From DATBSK01 sp040902705 (GTDB lineage: Bacteria; Actinomycetota; Acidimicrobiia; IMCC26256; PALSA-555): DNA of 64,000 nt. The notes under the pieces were generated by a model that was not told the DNA's origin, did not search any database, and worked only from the letters and a program-made list of their open reading frames with translations. The translations under genes and the position numbers were made by a program. Of this stretch, positions 59,959 to 64,000 are shown one piece after another (positions within the stretch are counted from its first letter, which is position 1; each line of letters starts with the position of its first letter). The DNA is taken from the NCBI GenBank assembly GCA_040902705.1, contig JBBDWT010000204.1, positions 1-64,000 on the forward strand, read 5' to 3'.

Positions 59959-62631
59959 GTGAGCGTGATCACGGAGGGAGCGCCGACCGCCCCCGGCACC
60001 CCGTCCGACGAAGTCGGGCTGGGCACCGACGCGCTGGCGCGGCGTCGCCGGCGGGCTCCGTGGTGGACCGCGCTCGAGCCGCTCGACCGGTGGGTCGGGC
60101 TGTTCGTGCTCGCAGCCTGCGTCGCATTCGTGTTCGTCGAGCTGCGCCCCGACCTGATCTTCCTCGACACGACCGCGGCCGGCGGCGACACCGCCGCGCA
60201 CGTCTGGTGGCCCGCCTACCTGCGGGACCATCTGCTCCCGTTCCGACTCGCCGGCTGGTCACCTGACTTCTACGCCGGATTCCCCGCGGGGCAGTTCTAC
60301 TTCCCGGTCCCCGCGCTCCTGATCGTCGCCCTCGACGTCGTCCTTCCGTACAACATCGCGTTCAAGCTCGGCACGATCGCCGGCGCGCTCCTGCTCCCGG
60401 TCGGCGCCTACGTGTTCGCGCGCGGCATACGCGCGCCGCGCCCGACGCCTGCGCTCTTCGCGGTGGCGGCAACCGCCTTCCTGTTCTTCACGGGCAACCC
60501 GGGAACCGGCACAGCAGCCGAGAGCATCGCGTTCAACCAGCACATCGCGGGTGGATCGCTGCCGAGCGCGCTCGCCGGCGAGTACTCGTACACGCTCGCC
60601 CTGGCGTTCGCGCTGCTGTTCTTCGGCACGTTCGCGAGCGCGCTGCGCAACGGTCGCCGGATGTGGTTGCCGGCAGTGATGCTCGCGGCCGCGGTGATGA
60701 GCCACCTCGTCGTCGGCATCTTCGCGGCCGTCGGGGCGCTCGTGATCGTCCTTGCGTCGCTGCACCCACCCGATGCCGGCGCACGGCCCCGGATCGGGGC
60801 CTGGTCGCGGACGCGCCGTGTGTCGATCGCGCTGCCGGCCGGTGCCGCTGCGCTGGTCGTCCTCGGTCTCGCCATCGCAGCCTGGGCGTCGGCGCCCGTC
60901 GGCGCGACGCTGATCCTGCTCGGGTTCGGGGTCGTCGCAGCGTGGTGGGCGCCGACGACGGTGGTGCGCGCCGTTGCCATCGGCGGCGTCGGCACCTTGC
61001 TCACCGCCGTGTGGTTCGTGCCGTTGGTCTCGGTGCTCGGGTACACGACCGACATGCGCTACACCCCGATCACCGAGTACGGCGACTACCTCTTCCCCGA
61101 CTACATGTTCGGGCTCCAGTCGCTCTGGCCCTGGGAGTGGGGCGCCGCGGTGCTGATCGGCATCGCGCTCATCGGCGGGATCGTCGGACGGCGGCCGTCG
61201 ACGTTCGTCGTCATCGCGATCACCGCGCTGTCGGGGCTCATCTTCCGGTTCTGGGAGGACATCCAGGCGACGCCGGCCTGGAACCTGCGCTTCCTCCCGT
61301 TCTGGTACATCGGCATCTTCCTCCTCATGGGCCTCGGCGGCGCCGAGCTCGTGCGCGGCGTCGCGTGGACGGCGCGCCGAGGTGCGAGTGACTGGGCGAC
61401 CCGGATCCCCCCGCGCGTGGTGGGCGCCGCCATCGCCGCGACGCTCACGATCCTCCTGTCGGTCGGGACCCTCGTCGCCCTCGACGGGTCGAAGGGGTTC
61501 ATCCCGTACTGGGCGCGCTGGAACTACCGCGGGTACGAGGACACGACGGGGGAAGGCACGACCCCGGCGAAGCAGTTCGACGAGTACCGGTCGTTCATCG
61601 ACGCGATGGACGCGCTGGCGCCGGGGCGTGTCCTCTGGGAAGGGAACACCCAGCTCAACGTCTACGGCTCGCCGCTCGCGATGATGCTGCTGCCGTACTG
61701 GACCGACGGGAAGATCTCGTCGATGGAGGGGGTCTACTACGAGGCATCCGCCACGTCGCCGTACCACTTCATGGCGACCGCGGCGCTCGACGCGCCGGGC
61801 AACTCGTCCGGCGCGGTGCGCGGCATCGAGTACCGGACACAGGAAGACTTCGACCTGGGTGTCCGTTGGCTGCAGACGCTCGGCATCAGATACCTGGCGG
61901 TGCACTCCGACCAGGCGAAGCAGCGCGCCGGCGGGGATCCCCGGCTCGAGCTCGTGACGACCTCACCCAACCTCGACGACGCGGCCCCGACCGGATGGTC
62001 CGTGTACGAGGTGAAGGACTCTGCACTGGTCGCGCCACTGCACTACCGGCCGGTCGTGGTCGACGGCTTCGACGCGCATGACCAGGACGTGTGCCGTCGA
62101 CGCCTGACCGAGACGGGCCTCGACGCCAAGAGCCTCCACCTCCACGAGTGGCAGGACTGCGTCGGTGTGCCGTGGTTCGACGATCCCGAGGCTCTCGACC
62201 GTCCGCTCGTCGCCGACGGCCCCGAGAGCTGGCAGCGCGCGGGGACGTCGTCGGCGCGCGGGCTCGAGAAGGAGCCGCTCCCGCCCGTCCGCGTGACCGA
62301 CGTGCAGTCCCGTGACGACGAGATCTCGTTCCACGTCTCCCGTACGGGGGTACCGGTGATGGTGAAGGCCTCGTGGTTCCCGAACTGGAAGGCCGAGGGC
62401 GCCGAGGGTCCCTTCCGCGCGACGCCCAACTACATGGTGGTCGTGCCGACCGAGAAGGACGTCACGCTCACGTACGGCACGACCAACGCCGAGTGGCTCG
62501 GCCGGGTGAGTACCCTCGCCGGCGTCGCCGGCGTGGGGCTCCTCGCTTGGTGGCCGTCCCACCGGCGCCGGCGGAGCGCGAGCGCCGATCCCGCGCCGAC
62601 GGCCGACGGGGGCGGAGAGCCGCGGACCTGA
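59959..62631 (+). CDS. Large GT-C-like membrane protein (6-pyruvoyl-tetrahydropterin synthase-related domain type)
   Basis: 890 aa. After a 45-residue cytoplasmic lead there are about 11-13 hydrophobic helices. An early extracytoplasmic loop reads LDTTAAGGDTAAHVWWPAYLRDHLLP, with the Asp-rich pattern of GT-C glycosyltransferases, followed by SPDFYAGFPAGQFYFP. A long outer domain (about 520-830) and a last helix close the protein. Lipid-linked sugar donors are the likely substrates. GTG at 59959 has a CAGGCT box 7 nt upstream. A 14-bp tandem duplication spans its stop codon. Confidence 0.78.
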   Translation: MSVITEGAPTAPGTPSDEVGLGTDALARRRRRAPWWTALEPLDRWVGLFVLAACVAFVFVELRPDLIFLDTTAAGGDTAAHVWWPAYLRDHLLPFRLAGWSPDFYAGFPAGQFYFPVPALLIVALDVVLPYNIAFKLGTIAGALLLPVGAYVFARGIRAPRPTPALFAVAATAFLFFTGNPGTGTAAESIAFNQHIAGGSLPSALAGEYSYTLALAFALLFFGTFASALRNGRRMWLPAVMLAAAVMSHLVVGIFAAVGALVIVLASLHPPDAGARPRIGAWSRTRRVSIALPAGAAALVVLGLAIAAWASAPVGATLILLGFGVVAAWWAPTTVVRAVAIGGVGTLLTAVWFVPLVSVLGYTTDMRYTPITEYGDYLFPDYMFGLQSLWPWEWGAAVLIGIALIGGIVGRRPSTFVVIAITALSGLIFRFWEDIQATPAWNLRFLPFWYIGIFLLMGLGGAELVRGVAWTARRGASDWATRIPPRVVGAAIAATLTILLSVGTLVALDGSKGFIPYWARWNYRGYEDTTGEGTTPAKQFDEYRSFIDAMDALAPGRVLWEGNTQLNVYGSPLAMMLLPYWTDGKISSMEGVYYEASATSPYHFMATAALDAPGNSSGAVRGIEYRTQEDFDLGVRWLQTLGIRYLAVHSDQAKQRAGGDPRLELVTTSPNLDDAAPTGWSVYEVKDSALVAPLHYRPVVVDGFDAHDQDVCRRRLTETGLDAKSLHLHEWQDCVGVPWFDDPEALDRPLVADGPESWQRAGTSSARGLEKEPLPPVRVTDVQSRDDEISFHVSRTGVPVMVKASWFPNWKAEGAEGPFRATPNYMVVVPTEKDVTLTYGTTNAEWLGRVSTLAGVAGVGLLAWWPSHRRRRSASADPAPTADGGGEPRT

Positions 62632-62648
62632 TGCAGGGGACCTGATGC
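62624..62648 (+). repeat. 14-bp tandem duplication across a stop/start junction
   Basis: GGACCTGATGC at 62624-62634 recurs at 62638-62648. Each copy contains TGATG; the first joins the GT-C stop to a 4-codon mini-ORF and the second joins that ORF's stop to the phosphomannomutase ATG. Confidence 0.7.
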
Positions 62649-64000
62649 CCGATCTGGACATGATCTTCAAGGCGTACGACGTGCGCGGCGTCTATCCCGA
62701 CGAGATCGACGAGTCGGTCGCGCGCGCGGTCGGCAACGCGTTCGTCGCCTTCACCGGGGCGTCGCGCGTGCTCGCCGGGCGTGATGCCCGTCCGTCGGGT
62801 GAAGCGATGGTCGCCGCGTTCACGGAGGGCGCGACCGCTGCCGGTGCCGACGTCGTCGACCTCGGGCTGGCGTCGACCGATCTCGTGTACTTCGCCGCGG
62901 GGTCGCTCGACGCGCCCGGTGCGATGTTCACCGCGAGTCACAACCCGGCGCAGTACCAGGGGATCAAGCTCTGCGGTCCGGGTGCCGCGCCGATCGGTGA
63001 GGAGAGTGGCCTGCGCGAGATCAAGGCCGCGGTCGCGTCGGGTCTGCTCGAGGAGGCCGGGTCTCCCGGTCACGTGGAGCGCCGCGACCTGCTCCCGGAG
63101 TTCGTCGCCCACGTGCACTCGTTCGTCGACGTCGAGGCGCTCGCGCCGCTGCGCGTCGTCGCCGACACCGCGAACGGGATCGGCGGGCTCGTGGTCCCTG
63201 CCGTCTTCGCCGACCTGCCGTTCGACACCTCGTACCTCTTCGTCGAGCTCGACGGCACGTTCCCGAACCACCCGGCCGATCCGATCCAGCCGGAGAACCT
63301 GCGCGACCTCCAACGCGTCCTGCTCGACGAGCACGCCGATGTCGGGCTCGCGTTCGACGGCGATGCCGACCGCGTGTTCCTCGTCGACGACCGTGCGTCG
63401 CCGGTGAGTGGCTCGATCACCACCGCGCTGGTCGCCCGGTCGATCCTCGAGCGGCTTCCCGCCGACGCGCCGGCTGAGGACCGGACCATCGTGCACAACC
63501 TGATCTGCTCGAAGGTCGTGCCCGAGATCGTGCGCGAGCTCGGCGGCACGCCGATCCGCACGCGTGTCGGCCACTCCTTCATCAAGCAGGTGATGGCCGA
63601 GACCGGGGCGACGTTCGGTGGCGAGCACTCCGGGCACTACTACTTCCGTGACAACTACCGCGCGGACTCCGGGCTCATCGCCTCCCTCGTGGTGCTCGAG
63701 GCGCTGTCCCGCGCCGGGGTCCCGCTGTCGGAGATGCGCAGGTCGCTCGAGCGCTACGCGGCGTCGGGCGAGATCAACAGCCGGGTCGACGACACCGCCG
63801 CGTCGATCGAGCAGGTCGCGGCCGCGTACGCGCAGGTGTCCCAGGACCGCCTCGACGGGCTGACCGTCGACGCCGGGGACTGGTGGTTCAACCTCCGGCC
63901 GAGCAACACCGAGCCCTTGCTCCGGCTGAACCTCGAGGCGACCGATGCCGACACCTGCAGCGAGAAGACGGCCGAGGTGCTCGCGATCGTCGGCGGCAAG
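62645..64000 (+). CDS. Phosphomannomutase/phosphoglucomutase (3' end outside window)
   Basis: At least 452 aa, so nearly complete. The catalytic serine loop is FTASHNPAQYQGIK, the metal loop AFDGDADRVF, the sugar loop GGEHSGHYYFRD and the phosphate loop RPSNTEPLLRLNLE. It interconverts hexose-6-phosphates and hexose-1-phosphates, feeding the GDP-mannose or UDP-glucose used by the glycan genes in this window. ATG at 62645 with AGGGGA upstream; it is coupled to the GT-C gene through a minicistron. Confidence 0.93.
   Translation, partial: MPDLDMIFKAYDVRGVYPDEIDESVARAVGNAFVAFTGASRVLAGRDARPSGEAMVAAFTEGATAAGADVVDLGLASTDLVYFAAGSLDAPGAMFTASHNPAQYQGIKLCGPGAAPIGEESGLREIKAAVASGLLEEAGSPGHVERRDLLPEFVAHVHSFVDVEALAPLRVVADTANGIGGLVVPAVFADLPFDTSYLFVELDGTFPNHPADPIQPENLRDLQRVLLDEHADVGLAFDGDADRVFLVDDRASPVSGSITTALVARSILERLPADAPAEDRTIVHNLICSKVVPEIVRELGGTPIRTRVGHSFIKQVMAETGATFGGEHSGHYYFRDNYRADSGLIASLVVLEALSRAGVPLSEMRRSLERYAASGEINSRVDDTAASIEQVAAAYAQVSQDRLDGLTVDAGDWWFNLRPSNTEPLLRLNLEATDADTCSEKTAEVLAIVGGK

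Overview
The window is a very GC-rich stretch from an actinobacterium, most likely a member of the Acidimicrobiia or a near relative. This is inferred from several traits. The wecA-atpI-atp operon order matches that seen upstream of the ATP synthase in mycobacteria. MurA has the aspartate-type active site. There are coenzyme F420 genes, a DUF222 HNH endonuclease, a DUF5719 protein, an LpdA-type flavoprotein, GTG/TTG starts and many apparently leaderless promoters. Two runs of N and a duplicated contig end show that it is a draft assembly, probably metagenomic.

Layout. 1-3222 (minus): a tightly coupled trio of PD-(D/E)XK nuclease, thiolase-like protein and DUF983 zinc-ribbon protein. 3371-5926: glyA and the lipid-linked glycan initiator wecA. 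6070-13890: a complete F1Fo ATP synthase operon (two AtpI-type proteins, then B, E, F, H, A, G, D, C) with a good sigma-70-like promoter. 13954-20642: a secreted TIM-barrel-like protein, a sulfotransferase, class II fructose bisphosphatase, an SDR, an epoxide-hydrolase-like protein, the large subunit of an isobutyryl-CoA-type mutase and a methyltransferase. 20681-23867 (minus): a coupled module of glycosyltransferase, methyltransferase and alpha-toroid protein. 23965-33788: S9 peptidase, hydrolase, class III cyclase, two crotonases, murA, a NifU-type scaffold protein, meaB, galT and lpdA. 33823-39385: PhzF-like protein, biotin carboxylase/BCCP divergent from its biotin ligase, and pabC/pabB for p-aminobenzoate.

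39460-47008 is a cell-surface glycan block: an LCP ligase, UDP-glucose dehydrogenase, UDP-glucuronate decarboxylase, a GT2 glycosyltransferase, a membrane-anchored His-rich protein, a sugar nucleotidyltransferase and an epimerase. 47012-49256 (minus) is an F420 biosynthesis operon in which the two halves of mycobacterial FbiB are separate overlapping genes. 49379-51367 holds the HNH gene, paired hairpin repeats and a repetitive Lys/Pro-tailed protein. 51567-64000 returns to envelope functions: a giant GT2/membrane protein, DUF5719 and thioredoxin-like proteins, ftsH, a CPBP protease, a tiny zinc-ribbon protein, a large GT-C-like membrane protein and a phosphomannomutase cut by the window end.

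The most unusual signals are not genes. One is a small palindromic element family (GAGCGA box, hairpin with a GGTAYC core, GAGCGA box) that lies upstream of atpA and atpC. It is also translated, in the same reading frame, inside wecA and the GT2 gene; the GT2 copy is bracketed by a 13-bp direct repeat and its removal restores a compact protein. Another is a second hairpin family with covarying stem bases. A third is a recurrent TAnnnT box placed 6-10 nt before about twenty start codons.
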